Of a stretch of 64,000 nucleotides of DNA, positions 8,606-18,449 are shown one piece after another (the stretch's first letter is position 1; each line of letters begins with the position of its first letter). This DNA is from Palsa-147 sp036513895. GTDB taxonomy: Bacteria; Acidobacteriota; Terriglobia; Acidiferrales; UBA7541. The stretch is from NCBI GenBank assembly GCA_036513895.1, contig DATBYF010000108.1, forward strand, positions 1 to 64,000, in the 5' to 3' direction. A program made the position numbers and the translations under genes. Under the pieces are notes generated by a model, which was given only the letters and a program-made list of their open reading frames with translations, made no database searches and was not told the origin of the DNA.

Positions 8606-9811
8606 ATGAAAATCGTTCGGGCCTTACTCGCTGGGTTTTTGCTCTTAAGCTCTGCCGCGCCCGCGCATGCCGATTTCAAGTATACCGAGACGTCGCAGAT
8701 GACCGGCGGCTCGCTGCTCACAATGGTGAAGTTCGTTTCCAAGTTCTCTCACGGAGATTCCAAGAAGCAGGAAAAAGACATGCTGCAGCCAACCACCAGG
8801 ACGCACTACGTTAAGGGCGATCGACTGCGCACCGATAACGAGGATGGCACCTCACAGATCATTGACGTGGGCGCGAGGCGCGTGATTTTCATCGACAACA
8901 ATAATAAAACCTACGCCGTGGCGACCTTCGATCAGATCAAAGCCGCAATGGAGCAGGCGGCGCAGCAGATGCAGCAGCAGGCGCAGCAGAATCCGCAGAC
9001 GCCGCAGCAGAAACCCGTGCCGCAGGACGTGCAGCTCACTCTTAAGCCTACCGTCAAAGTGACGCCAGGCGGCGCTGGACGCACGATCCTGGGCCAAGCC
9101 ACCAACGAAACCAACGTGGAGATAGACCTCGCCATGCAAGGCACTGCTACCGGCCCCGACGCGCCGCCGCCCGGGCAGCCTAACTCCGCGACCTTTACGT
9201 CCGCCATGCACATGGACACTTACGTGGCGCCAAACGTTACTGGCTACCTGGAGTTCGCGCAGTTCTACCGGCGCTTGGGCGAAGAGGTATCCTGGATGAA
9301 GATCCCGTCGATGCCCGGCATCCAGATTGATCCCCGAGCTGCCGAGGGCATGTCTGAGCTGCAGAAGAATTCCGACGCGCTGAAGGGTTTTCCGATGCTG
9401 TCTTACGTCAGCATGACCATGTCTGCGACAGCCGATGGGCAGACCCAGAATGTGGGGGCGCAAAACAACGCCGCATCTAACCCGAATGCATCGAATCCGC
9501 CGGCGTCACAGACCGACAACTCTCCCAGCTCGCTCGAAGGAGCGGCGGTTATGAAAGGCTTGGGTGGGATGTTTGGCAGAAAGAAGAAGGACAGTGATTC
9601 CGCGCCGGCGGCCAGTACGTTGCCTCCGAATCCGCATCCTGACCCGAATGCGCTGATGGAAATGACTACGGCGGTAACTGCATTCTCGACAGATTCGCTC
9701 GACACGGGCCTGTTCGACGTTCCTGCGGGGTTTCAGCAGGTGCAAGAGGACCCCATGCAGGTTTTTGGCGGAGGCGCGAGGACTCCCCAGCAGCCGACAC
9801 CTAGGAAATAG
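8606..9811 (+). CDS. Secreted protein of unknown function, Gln-rich segment
   Basis: Signal peptide at residues 1-24 (hydrophobic LLAGFLLLSSAAPAHA, cleavage near AHA-D), then a domain beginning FKYTETSQMTGG with alternating strands, a Gln-rich stretch (about residues 112-135) and a Ser/Asn/Pro-rich tail. The pattern resembles secreted proteins that bind or track a periplasmic substrate (DUF4412-like), but I do not recognise a specific family. The ATG at 8606 has a strong AGGTAGGAG site directly upstream. It follows the aquaporin gene by 40 bases and may be cotranscribed with it. Confidence 0.75.
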   Translation: MKIVRALLAGFLLLSSAAPAHADFKYTETSQMTGGSLLTMVKFVSKFSHGDSKKQEKDMLQPTTRTHYVKGDRLRTDNEDGTSQIIDVGARRVIFIDNNNKTYAVATFDQIKAAMEQAAQQMQQQAQQNPQTPQQKPVPQDVQLTLKPTVKVTPGGAGRTILGQATNETNVEIDLAMQGTATGPDAPPPGQPNSATFTSAMHMDTYVAPNVTGYLEFAQFYRRLGEEVSWMKIPSMPGIQIDPRAAEGMSELQKNSDALKGFPMLSYVSMTMSATADGQTQNVGAQNNAASNPNASNPPASQTDNSPSSLEGAAVMKGLGGMFGRKKKDSDSAPAASTLPPNPHPDPNALMEMTTAVTAFSTDSLDTGLFDVPAGFQQVQEDPMQVFGGGARTPQQPTPRK

Positions 9812-10006
9812 CTGGGTTTCGGCGAGTTATTTGGGGAAAGTACCTCGACCGTTTGACTTTATATCCGGTTATTCGGATGTACGCTCAAATGCTTGGTAGC
9901 GGGCGGGTTGTTTGTCTGGAAATTGTTATCGTCCGGGTGATTGCCGCTCCCTTAAACCCCGTGCTACGTTGACCGTAGGGCGTGAGGGTGAAGGGGATTT
10001 CCGAAA
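9812..10006. other. Intergenic region before pilT
   Basis: No gene seen. A small inverted repeat ATCCG-6-CGGAT lies near 9866-9881 just after a TTGACT hexamer; no convincing -10 box follows at normal spacing. An AAGGGGA-type site a few bases before 10007 serves pilT. Confidence 0.3.
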
Positions 10007-11152
10007 ATGGCAATCAGCATCGACGATTTGCTGCGCCGCGCTGTCGAAAATCGAGCGTCCGACCTTCACCTGAAGGTCGGCAATCACCCCTACCTGCGTG
10101 TTGACGGCATTCTGAACCCCGTTGGCGATGTTCCGCGCGTCACTCCGGAAGAAATGCTTTCCATGGCGTTCAGCATGATGACGAACCGCCAGAAGCAAAA
10201 ATTCAAAGAAACTGCCGAGTTGGATATGGCCTACGGCGTGGCCGGGCTTGGCCGGTTCCGCGTAAACGTTTTTCAGCAGCGCGGGAATGTCGGCATGGTT
10301 CTGCGCGTGATTCCGACGAAAATCCGGACGATTGAAGAGCTCGAACTGCCGCGCGTGCTGCAAAAGATTTGCGAAGAGCAGCGCGGAATGATTCTGGTGA
10401 CGGGCACGACCGGCTCCGGCAAGACTACAACGCTTGCGGCGATGATTGACCGCATCAATTCGCTGAGACAAGAGCATGTGATTACCATTGAGGACCCGAT
10501 TGAATATCTGCATCGGGACAAGAAAGGTTTCATCAATCAGCGCGAAGTGGAAGTGGATACGTCGAATTTTTCGACGGCCTTGCGCGCTGCGCTGCGGCAG
10601 GATCCCGACGTAATACTCGTCGGCGAAATGCGCGACATCGAGACAATTCAGACGGCGCTGCTTGCGGCTGAAACCGGCCACCTTGTGCTTTCGACCTTGC
10701 ACACTCTCGATGCGACCGAGACGATTCAGCGCATTATTGCTGTGTTTCCGCCGCCGGAGCAGAAACAGATTCGGCTGCAACTGGCGAGCACGCTGCGCGC
10801 TGTGGTCAGCCAACGCCTTGTGCGGCGGGCCGATTTGCTTGGCCGCGTTCCTGCGGTGGAAGTGATGATTGCGACGGGATATATTCGCGATTGCATCATG
10901 AATCCGGACAAGACGCGCATGATTCGCGACGCGATCGCCGCCGGGACTTCGCAGTATGGGATGCAGACTTTCGATCAGTCTATTTACGATTTGTATGCGC
11001 GCGGGTTGATTACGCTGGAAGAGGCGTTGATGCGGGCTTCGAATCCGGATGAGTTCCGGTTGCGCGTTCAGGGCGTGCGCTCGACAGCGGATTCTGCGCG
11101 CGAAGAGATGGAACGCGCGATTAATGAGTTTGAGAGAACCGGGCCAAGGTAA
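10007..11152 (+). CDS. pilT: Type IV pilus retraction ATPase PilT
   Basis: Hexameric secretion-type ATPase that powers type IV pilus retraction and twitching motility at the inner-membrane pilus base. It opens with the PilT N-terminal PAS-like region (ASDLHLKVGNHPYLRVDG). Walker A GTTGSGKTT lies near residue 133, followed by the Asp box, Walker B region (DPDVILVGEMRD) and the His-box region STLHTLDA; AIRNLIRE-type C-terminal signatures are not obvious. Length 381 aa is slightly above the usual 345-370. No other pilus gene is in the window. Confidence 0.93.
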   Translation: MAISIDDLLRRAVENRASDLHLKVGNHPYLRVDGILNPVGDVPRVTPEEMLSMAFSMMTNRQKQKFKETAELDMAYGVAGLGRFRVNVFQQRGNVGMVLRVIPTKIRTIEELELPRVLQKICEEQRGMILVTGTTGSGKTTTLAAMIDRINSLRQEHVITIEDPIEYLHRDKKGFINQREVEVDTSNFSTALRAALRQDPDVILVGEMRDIETIQTALLAAETGHLVLSTLHTLDATETIQRIIAVFPPPEQKQIRLQLASTLRAVVSQRLVRRADLLGRVPAVEVMIATGYIRDCIMNPDKTRMIRDAIAAGTSQYGMQTFDQSIYDLYARGLITLEEALMRASNPDEFRLRVQGVRSTADSAREEMERAINEFERTGPR

Positions 11153-11312
11153 GAGCGGGCGCGGAGATCTGAAATTCTAAATTTCGAATGTAAAGCCTCA
11201 ATCTGGAAATCCCGGACTCGAAATCCCGAATCTAAAATTTAAAACGGACGCGCCTGATTTACGGAGCAGTGTATGGAGGGCCCGAGCTGAATATACTAGG
11301 CGCTGCATAAAG

Positions 11313-11720
11313 ATGCGAAATGGACTGACTCTAATATTGTTCTTTGGAATCTGCGTCTTGGCGTCCGGTTGTCAGGATTCCGCGACGATCTGGTCGGCGG
11401 AAGTCCGGTCTCCGGATGGGAATTGGCTTGCGAAAGCTCACACCGAGCAATACGGTGGACCCGGGACGGCTAGTGTTCAAACCAGTGTGTATCTGAGGCG
11501 GATCAATGGTTCGCAGCCACCAGTAGAAATCTTGGAACTTTCTAACGATTCAGCTTATCCGTCCGGAATAACCAGCGTGGACATGAATTGGGTCACTCCA
11601 TCGCGTCTAGATTTGGCGTACAAAGGGCACGCGATTCTCGACTTCCAGGTGGTCAAGTGCGCGGGTATCGACATTTCCTTACGGGATCTTTCAAAACAGG
11701 CAACCGCGCCTTCACCGTAA
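11313..11720 (+). CDS. Small lipoprotein of unknown function
   Basis: 135-aa predicted lipoprotein: signal peptide with lipobox ASGC and lipidated Cys20. The rest is a compact beta-rich domain with SPDGNWLAKA, reminiscent of propeller-blade or DUF5412-like small lipoproteins, but no family is certain. A TATACT box at 11292-11297 would start transcription within about ten bases of the ATG. The 160 bases before it are AT-rich degenerate sequence with repeated AAATCCCGAAT-type words. Confidence 0.65.
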   Translation: MRNGLTLILFFGICVLASGCQDSATIWSAEVRSPDGNWLAKAHTEQYGGPGTASVQTSVYLRRINGSQPPVEILELSNDSAYPSGITSVDMNWVTPSRLDLAYKGHAILDFQVVKCAGIDISLRDLSKQATAPSP

Positions 11721-11795
11721 TCGGTTTTGCGCAAGGCATGTATTTAGGACTGTAATTACTGCGCTCGCTGCAAAACTCATGCAACTGGCATCGGG

Positions 11796-12377
11796 TTGAG
11801 CGGTTTGCTTGCTTCTTTTCTTGCAAGTCACTATCTTCGTTTTGTGCGGTCACGTTCGCCTCGTAAACTCGGTACGGAAGCTGAGCTTTATGCTGCAGCT
11901 TTGCGCGCGTTGATGCGGCGGGCGCATTCGGTGCACGAGATGCGGCAGCTGCTTGAGCGGCGGGCTGAGAGCGCGGACGACGCGAAAGCGGTTCTCGCGC
12001 GGCTCAGGCAAAATAAGTATCTCGATGATGGTCGATTTGCGGCGGAATTTGCGCGCGTGCACGGACTGGCGCGGCGCCAGGGGCGGTATCGCATTGCGCG
12101 CGAGTTGCGGCAGCGCGGCGTGCCTGACCGGTATATTGAAGCGGCGCTCGAGGCTGTGTTTGCGGAGACGAGTGAAGCGGAGCTTATTGGCGTGCGGCTG
12201 AAGCGCAAACTGACGAATTTTCGAGGAAGGATTGATCAGCGCAAGGCTGCGTCGCTGTATCGTGGGCTGCTGCGGGCGGGTTTTTCGGGTGACGCCGTGA
12301 GGGATGCGCTGCGAGCGGCGCGTGTGGATGCGGCTGCCATCGCCGACATTGCGGAATCGTCGCCGGAAGAAGAGTAG
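11796..12377 (+). CDS. recX: RecX family regulatory protein
   Basis: RecX binds RecA filaments and modulates recombination and SOS induction. The protein shows the three-helix repeats of RecX: LRALMRRAHSVHEMRQLLERR, then VLARLRQNKYLDDGRFAAEFARVHGLARRQGRYRIARELRQRGV, then the third repeat to the Glu-rich end. Length 193 aa is normal. The frame begins at a TTG at 11796; a GTG at 11844 is an equally possible start. recA is not adjacent. Confidence 0.87.
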   Translation: MSGLLASFLASHYLRFVRSRSPRKLGTEAELYAAALRALMRRAHSVHEMRQLLERRAESADDAKAVLARLRQNKYLDDGRFAAEFARVHGLARRQGRYRIARELRQRGVPDRYIEAALEAVFAETSEAELIGVRLKRKLTNFRGRIDQRKAASLYRGLLRAGFSGDAVRDALRAARVDAAAIADIAESSPEEE

Positions 12378-12396
12378 CGTTCGACGATTGGACTGG

Positions 12397-12594
12397 TTAC
12401 GCCGTGCGTGGCCCGCGCAGGATGCGAACTGGGAATAGAATGATCGCGCGAACCAGCTCGAGCGCTCCATCCACCGCTATTCCGACGATACGGAACGGCA
12501 ACAATAGCAGCCAAACGATGGGATATAGCACCAGCGCGAGCAACGCCAGCGGCCAGCACAGTACCAAGAGAATGCACCACAGTAAGAACTTCAT
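12397..12594 (-). CDS. Small hydrophobic membrane protein
   Basis: A 65-codon frame on the minus strand between recX and alaS. It begins with a long hydrophobic stretch (MKFLLWCILLVLCWPLALL..., residues 1-35) followed by a second apolar helix and a basic tail RILRGPRTA, so it probably spans the membrane. The ATG at 12594 has a GGGGGCG purine-rich site a few bases upstream. A longer open frame continues antisense into alaS but that part looks like a shadow. Small two-helix proteins of this kind are common in Acidobacteriota; the function is unknown. Confidence 0.6.
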   Translation of the reverse strand: MKFLLWCILLVLCWPLALLALVLYPIVWLLLLPFRIVGIAVDGALELVRAIILFPVRILRGPRTA

Positions 12595-12726
12595 GATCGC
12601 CCCCAAGCCTGCCATATCTATATACGCGCGGGCGAGCAATTTCGTTCCGTGCGCTCGCGGGCGTTCGTTTGCGAGGCGCGAATCACTCTGCGATAATGAA
12701 TTTGTTGGGAAATTCCTGAGGACAAA

Positions 12727-15465
12727 TTGACTGGCAACGAGATTCGCGAGACGTTTTTGGGATTTTTCGAGGAGAAGGGGCACCGGCGGGTGCGGAGCTC
12801 TTCGCTCGTTCCGACGAATGATCCGACGCTGCTTTTTACCAACGCCGGGATGAACCAGTTTAAGGATGTTTTTCTCGGCGTCGAGCAGCGGGATTACAAG
12901 CGCGCGACGACGTGTCAGAAATGCGTGCGCGCCGGCGGCAAGCATAACGATCTCGAGAATGTTGGATTTACAAATCGCCATCACACGTTTTTTGAGATGC
13001 TCGGGAATTTTTCGTTTGGCGATTATTTCAAGAAGGATGCGATTGCGTTTGCGTGGGAGCTGGTTACTTCGCCGCAATGGTTCGCGATTCCGAAGGACAA
13101 GCTGTACGTGACGATTTTCAAGGGCGAGGAAGGCATCGCGCGCGATGCTGAGGCTTACGATGAGTGGGTGAATCAGGGAGTCGAGAAGAATCGCATTCAC
13201 GAACTGGGCATTGCTGAAAATTTCTGGGCAATGGGCGATACGGGGCCATGCGGGCCGTGCAGCGAGATTCATTACGATATGGGTCCGAAGGCGTCGGATC
13301 AGGGCCATGCCGATTGCCAGTTTCCATGCGATTGCGGGCGATATGTCGAGATTTGGAATCTCGTGTTCATGCAGTTCAATCGGGATGCGAGCGGCACACT
13401 CAATCCCCTGCCGAAGCCGTCGGTGGATACGGGCCTCGGGCTGGAACGCATGGCGGCGGTTGTGCAGGGCAAAATCAGCAATTTCGATACGGATCTATTT
13501 CAACCGCTGATCGAAGAAGCTGCGCGATTAGCCAATGTTGATCGGAATCGGGGGGAAATTCAGCCGTCGCTTCGGATTATTGCCGATCACTCCCGCGCCG
13601 CAACGTTTCTAATTTCCGACGGCGTCGTTCCTTCGAACGACGGCCGCGGATACGTGCTTCGGAAAATCATTCGGCGGGCGTTGCGGCACGCGCGAATGTT
13701 GAATGCGCCGGCGCCGTTTCTATCGGTGATGTCGGCGGCGGTGCGCGCGGAGATGGTGGATGCCTATCCAGAACTCGAAGAGCATGCAGCGCGGATCAGC
13801 AGCATTCTCGACGAGGAAGAACGACGATTCGTTCGCGCCGTAGCGTTGGGACTTTCGCATCTCGACGAAGAGCTTGCGCCTTTCCTTGCAGAGATGGAAT
13901 CGGGGAGTGCGACTGGAAAATCCCAGGCTTCCGCACTCAGGAGGAAATTCGTGCTGCCCGGCGCCAAGGCGTTCAAGCTCTACGACACATACGGGCTTCC
14001 GCGCGACTTTATTGAAGACGTGACGCGCGATGCCGGCGTGGAGGTGGACTGGGCCGATTACGACCGCGCCATGGAGGAGCAACGCTCGCGCGCGAAGTCC
14101 TCGTGGAAGGGCGTGCACAAAGACGTGGCGAGCCCGGTGTATTGGAAGGTGGCTGAAATATCGAGAACGGAGCCCGATTTTTATTTTGGCACGGAGACGC
14201 GGGATTGCCGGATTGAAGCGATTGTCACGAAAGATGGGCTGGTCAACGAACTTCCTGCGGGCGCGGAGGGCGAAGTCGTTCTCGACCGAACGACGATTTA
14301 TGCCGAATCGGGCGGACAGGTCGCCGATACGGGCTTGTTCCTCGACAATCGCGAGACCCAGCAGCTTGCGGAAGTTCGCGGCGCGTATTACCCGGTATCG
14401 CGGCTCGTGGCGCATCGTGTGGTTGCCACGGAAACTCTTCATGTTGGCGATCGCGTGGCGACTGTAGCTGACCCGGTTCGCCGCGCGCGTGACCGGCGCA
14501 ATCACACTGCGACGCATCTTCTGCATTCCGCGCTGAGAAATATTCTGGGGACGCACGTTAAGCAGGCTGGCTCTCTCGTTGCGCCCGATCATTTGCGCTT
14601 CGATTTCTCGCATTTTGCGGCGGTTGATCCAAGTGACCTCGCCGAAATCGAGCAGCAGGTGAATGAAGAGATTCGCCGCAACTCGGAAGTTTGCACCGAT
14701 CTCATGAATATTGACGCCGCGCTGGCGTCCGGCGCCCTCGCGTTCTTTGGCGACAAATATCCGGACGCGAATGTTCGCGTGGTGACGATTCCTGATGCTG
14801 AGTACCCGCGCGGCTTCTACAGCAAAGAGCTATGCGGTGGCACGCATGTGACGCGCTCAGGCGATATTGGTGTGTTCAAAATTGTCTCCGAGCAATCCGC
14901 AGCTGCCGGGGTGCGACGAATCGAGGCCATCAGCGGCGAACGGGCGCTCGCGGAATATCAACAGGCGCTCGAAACGTTGCGGAAGATCGCCGGCCTCGTC
15001 AAATCGAGCCCAGACGAGGTTCTGGCGGCCGTGGAGCGCCAGGCGCAGACCGTCAAGCAGCTTGAGAAGGAACTCGAAGGACAGCGGCGCAAGACCGCCG
15101 TCTCGATGGTGGATACGCTGCTCGAGTCAGCGCGGAAGATTAAGGACGTAAACGTCCTGGCATCAACAGTTTCCGGCGTTGATCGGGATGGAATGCGGCA
15201 GCTTGTGGACTCGTTGCGACAAAAATTAGGCTCCGGCGTGGTTATTCTGGGTGCTGCAGACGACGGCAAAGTGGCTCTAATCACAGGGGTTACCAAGGAT
15301 CTTACAAGCCGTGTGCAGGCGGGGAAGATCGTACAGGAATTAGCTCGAAAAGTCGGCGGCTCTGGTGGCGGCCGGCCCGACATCGCGGAGGCTGGCGGAA
15401 AAGACACAACCGCTTTAGAAAGTGCTATCTCCGATGCCTATAGCCTGCTCGAACGAATGCTATAA
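12727..15465 (+). CDS. alaS: Alanyl-tRNA synthetase
   Basis: Class II aminoacyl-tRNA synthetase charging tRNA-Ala. It shows the N-terminal catalytic domain starting at EIRETFLGFFEEKGH, with the motif-2 region RATTCQKCVRAGGKHNDLE, then the editing domain with H593-TATH597 and C703-GGT-H707 zinc ligands that deacylate Ser-tRNA and Gly-tRNA, and a C-terminal C-Ala coiled region (ERQAQTVKQLEKELEGQRRK) plus a GSGGGRPDIAEAGGK glycine-rich end. Full length at 912 aa. It uses a TTG start preceded by TGAGGA. Confidence 0.97.
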   Translation: MTGNEIRETFLGFFEEKGHRRVRSSSLVPTNDPTLLFTNAGMNQFKDVFLGVEQRDYKRATTCQKCVRAGGKHNDLENVGFTNRHHTFFEMLGNFSFGDYFKKDAIAFAWELVTSPQWFAIPKDKLYVTIFKGEEGIARDAEAYDEWVNQGVEKNRIHELGIAENFWAMGDTGPCGPCSEIHYDMGPKASDQGHADCQFPCDCGRYVEIWNLVFMQFNRDASGTLNPLPKPSVDTGLGLERMAAVVQGKISNFDTDLFQPLIEEAARLANVDRNRGEIQPSLRIIADHSRAATFLISDGVVPSNDGRGYVLRKIIRRALRHARMLNAPAPFLSVMSAAVRAEMVDAYPELEEHAARISSILDEEERRFVRAVALGLSHLDEELAPFLAEMESGSATGKSQASALRRKFVLPGAKAFKLYDTYGLPRDFIEDVTRDAGVEVDWADYDRAMEEQRSRAKSSWKGVHKDVASPVYWKVAEISRTEPDFYFGTETRDCRIEAIVTKDGLVNELPAGAEGEVVLDRTTIYAESGGQVADTGLFLDNRETQQLAEVRGAYYPVSRLVAHRVVATETLHVGDRVATVADPVRRARDRRNHTATHLLHSALRNILGTHVKQAGSLVAPDHLRFDFSHFAAVDPSDLAEIEQQVNEEIRRNSEVCTDLMNIDAALASGALAFFGDKYPDANVRVVTIPDAEYPRGFYSKELCGGTHVTRSGDIGVFKIVSEQSAAAGVRRIEAISGERALAEYQQALETLRKIAGLVKSSPDEVLAAVERQAQTVKQLEKELEGQRRKTAVSMVDTLLESARKIKDVNVLASTVSGVDRDGMRQLVDSLRQKLGSGVVILGAADDGKVALITGVTKDLTSRVQAGKIVQELARKVGGSGGGRPDIAEAGGKDTTALESAISDAYSLLERML

Positions 15466-15466
15466 T
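15458..15466 (+). promoter_or_regulatory. Extended -10 promoter candidate for the transglycosylase gene
   Basis: TGC-TATAAT straddles the alaS stop codon (TATAAT at 15461-15466). No good -35 box lies 17-18 bases upstream, but a TGN extension can replace it. It would give a leader of about 90 bases for the next gene. Confidence 0.4.
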
Positions 15467-15560
15467 TCCTTGAAGCGCCAGTTCCACGCGGGAGGGACCT
15501 CCCTTTTCGGCGTGGTCGCATTATTCGTGCGGAATTTGGAGTTTCTGCCTTCCCCTTGCG

Positions 15561-16280
15561 ATGATGAACAAGAGAGCTATATCGATTGCGGCTGTGGCTT
15601 GCGGCATGTGGCTAGGATTAGCGCTGCCGGCATGCGCGCAAATCGCGTCTAGTACGAATGACAAAGGCAATCTTGTGTTCGTTAACGCCGAGACGCCGGT
15701 AGCGGCATCTCATCGTATAGCGCCTTTTGGCACCCGGGTTTCACCACAGTTGGGTGCTGAGACGCGTCTAACGAGCGAAACGCCGGTACACGCAGCAACC
15801 GTGCCACAGGAGCGTCTCGAACGGATTGTTCAAGATGCTGCCACGAAGCACAATCTGGATCCAGCCTTGGTGAAAGCTGTAATTGGGGTTGAATCCGGAT
15901 GGAACCAGACGGCGATCTCGCGCAAGGGAGCATTGGGATTGATGCAATTGATCCCATCAACGGCAGGACAAATGGGTGTAGGAAATGCGTTCGATCCGGT
16001 ACAGAATGTGAACGGCGGAGCGGCCTATTTGCGCTCGCTCCTCGATCGGTTCCATGGAGACCTCAATAAGTCTCTGGCCGCGTATAATGCGGGGCCGGGG
16101 GCGGTGGAACGGGTCGGAGGTATACCAAACATTCCGGAAACGCGTTCTTATGTCCGAAAAGTCACAGACTCCTATTTCCGGCCCGGTTCAGGTCGTGATC
16201 CATCGTTCTCAGCGAAGCCGCGAATTCCCGTGCGGCGCGAAGTGGATCCGAACGGCCGGGTAGTTTTTACGAACGAATGA
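15561..16280 (+). CDS. Lytic transglycosylase (SLT domain)
   Basis: Exported enzyme that cleaves peptidoglycan between MurNAc and GlcNAc with 1,6-anhydro products. Residues 1-27 are a signal peptide (LGLALPACAQ). The SLT domain (about residues 85-195) shows the catalytic Glu in GVESGWN, then GLMQLIPST and AYNAGPGAV, all typical of Slt70/MltC type. The short C-terminal strand segment REVDPNGRVVFTNE echoes the DKGNLVFVNAE segment near the N terminus (DUF4124-like). Its TGA overlaps the ATG of the next gene, so the two cell-wall hydrolases are translationally coupled. Confidence 0.9.
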   Translation: MMNKRAISIAAVACGMWLGLALPACAQIASSTNDKGNLVFVNAETPVAASHRIAPFGTRVSPQLGAETRLTSETPVHAATVPQERLERIVQDAATKHNLDPALVKAVIGVESGWNQTAISRKGALGLMQLIPSTAGQMGVGNAFDPVQNVNGGAAYLRSLLDRFHGDLNKSLAAYNAGPGAVERVGGIPNIPETRSYVRKVTDSYFRPGSGRDPSFSAKPRIPVRREVDPNGRVVFTNE

Positions 16281-18424
16281 CGCGAAGACGATTTGAAACT
16301 AGCCCAGGCGCAACAATGCCGGCAATTCGCCGTGCGATTCTGGCGGCCGTCGGAGTTTTGACGGCAATTGTGTGTCTTGCGGGGCCGTCTTCGGCGCAAA
16401 ATAATAATATTGATCAGGGGCGCCGGCAGTTTGAGAAGGCGGTATCGCTCCGCACGGAACTCGAAAGCCATCCGCAGGGCCAGCGCAGTCTTGAAGCATA
16501 TAGGCAAGTCCTCGCCGCGTATAAGAAAGTTTATGCGTACACGTCGGACGCGGAAATCGTCACGCCCTCGCTTGTGGCATCTGCTGAACTTTCCATCGAG
16601 ATGGGCCGCCAGTACGATCCGGCCTTTTTCAAGATGGCAATTAGTTCATACAACTATCTTCTAAAGGAATATCCGCACAGCCGGTACGCGTCTTCGGCGC
16701 TCTTCTCGATCGCTGACATCCAGCAAAACGAATTGAGGGATCCAGATTCGGCGGAGAAAACCTACAAAGAGTTCATTCAGAAGTTTCCGAAGTCGCCGAG
16801 AATCGTTGAGGCCAGGATCGCGATAAAGCAAATCGCGCAAGCGCGCAACGATGCTTCTGCGATGCCCGCAACGACGGCGCACAACCGGCAACCGGCTGCT
16901 CCGGATCGGGACCGCGATACTGTCGAACCCGCTTCCGACCAGTCTGATGAACCATCAACCGCGCCGATCAATCCGATCGAAGGCGGCGCTCAAGCGGGCA
17001 TTGCACGCGTCACGGGCGTGCGCACTTGGAACGCGGAGAACTACACGCGTGTGGTGATCAATCTCGGTGACTCGATCAAGTACAGAGCCACTCGAATCGG
17101 CAATCCTGACCGCATTTTCTTTGACCTGCATGATGCGAAACTCGATCCCGGTGTAACGCAGAAAACCATCGAAGTCGAGAGCGGCTTTTTGAAGTCTATT
17201 CGCCTGGGACAGAATAAAGATGGAGTGGTGCGGATCGTTCTGGATGTAGATACGGTCAAGCAATACTCAGCGTATTTGCTTCAGAATCCGTATCGTCTCG
17301 TGATTGACGTGCACGGAACCGATGTGCATGGAACTTCTCGGCGTAACTCCGAAGCTTCGAATCATGCGGCTGCTACACCCGACGCGACGCCCAAGGCTGA
17401 CACGACGACGAAAGCTGCGCCAATGGCGCGCACTGTTCTCGCAGACCAGACAACCGAGCCGCCCGACGCAAAACACATAAAAGTTTATGCCGCGGCGCCT
17501 CCTCCACCAATCGGAATTGAAAAGCCAGCGGTGGCGACGTCGATCGGTCCGAAACCGGTTGACCGGCTACCAATTCGTCCGGCATCCGGGCAGAGCCGCG
17601 AAGTTGCGGCGCTGGTGCCTGAGCCGAAACCGACGCGTGACGGCGAACGCTCGCTGACGCGCGCTCTGGGATTGAAGATCAATCGAATCGTGATTGATGC
17701 CGGGCACGGCGGGCACGACACGGGCACGGTTGGCGCGCATGGGTTAATGGAGAAAGATCTTTGCCTCGATGTGGCGCTGCGGCTTGGAAAAATGATTCAG
17801 GAACGCCTGCCGGGAGCTGAGGTTGTGTACACGCGCTCGGATGACACGTTCATTCCGCTCGAGGAGCGCACCGCGATTGCGAATCAAGCGAAGGCCGATC
17901 TTTTCATCTCCATTCACGCGAATTCGAGCCACGATCACGATGCGCGTGGCGTCGAGACGTATTATTTGAATTTCGCGACGTCGCAGGACGCGATGGAAGT
18001 AGCCGCGCGAGAAAACGCGCTGGCGGATACGGGCTTGCACGATCTTCAGAACATGATTCAGAAAATTGCACGGAACGAAAAGATCGAGGAATCGAAGGAG
18101 CTGGCGGGCGACATTCAGGATTCGCTTACGAAGCGTTTGCAGCAAGTGAATAATTCGGAGAAAAATCGAGGCGTCAAGAAAGCGCCGTTTGTGGTGCTCA
18201 TCGGGGCGAATATGCCCTCGGTTCTGGCTGAGATTTCGTTCCTAAGCAACTCGAACGACGAGAAAATGCTGAAGAAGCCTGACCAGCGGCAGCGTATCGC
18301 CGAGGGTCTCTATAAGGGCGTGACCAGCTATCTCGATAATTTGAACAGCCTGTCGTATAACCTCCAGAAACCAATGCCTTCGCGGCAAGGATCGCCGCTT
18401 GATTCTGCCGGGAACCCAAAGTAG
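16277..18424 (+). CDS. N-acetylmuramoyl-L-alanine amidase with AMIN and TPR-like regions
   Basis: Cell-wall amidase that splits the bond between MurNAc and the stem peptide. After a signal peptide (hydrophobic stretch ending GPSSAQ) come TPR-like helices (about residues 40-180), an AMIN domain with RVVINLGDS and RIFFDLHDA strands (about 235-340), a Pro/Ala/Thr-rich linker, and an Amidase_3 domain from about 460 with VIDAGHGGHDTGTVG (zinc His), the second zinc Glu region, SIHANSS and the catalytic Glu in PSVLAEISFLSN. An AMIN domain normally targets the division site or pole. Start at 16277 overlaps the transglycosylase stop by ATGA; an internal ATG at 16316 is also possible. Confidence 0.92.
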   Translation: MTRRRFETSPGATMPAIRRAILAAVGVLTAIVCLAGPSSAQNNNIDQGRRQFEKAVSLRTELESHPQGQRSLEAYRQVLAAYKKVYAYTSDAEIVTPSLVASAELSIEMGRQYDPAFFKMAISSYNYLLKEYPHSRYASSALFSIADIQQNELRDPDSAEKTYKEFIQKFPKSPRIVEARIAIKQIAQARNDASAMPATTAHNRQPAAPDRDRDTVEPASDQSDEPSTAPINPIEGGAQAGIARVTGVRTWNAENYTRVVINLGDSIKYRATRIGNPDRIFFDLHDAKLDPGVTQKTIEVESGFLKSIRLGQNKDGVVRIVLDVDTVKQYSAYLLQNPYRLVIDVHGTDVHGTSRRNSEASNHAAATPDATPKADTTTKAAPMARTVLADQTTEPPDAKHIKVYAAAPPPPIGIEKPAVATSIGPKPVDRLPIRPASGQSREVAALVPEPKPTRDGERSLTRALGLKINRIVIDAGHGGHDTGTVGAHGLMEKDLCLDVALRLGKMIQERLPGAEVVYTRSDDTFIPLEERTAIANQAKADLFISIHANSSHDHDARGVETYYLNFATSQDAMEVAARENALADTGLHDLQNMIQKIARNEKIEESKELAGDIQDSLTKRLQQVNNSEKNRGVKKAPFVVLIGANMPSVLAEISFLSNSNDEKMLKKPDQRQRIAEGLYKGVTSYLDNLNSLSYNLQKPMPSRQGSPLDSAGNPK

Positions 18425-18449
18425 TTTCCGGCATCTAATAACAAGTAGC

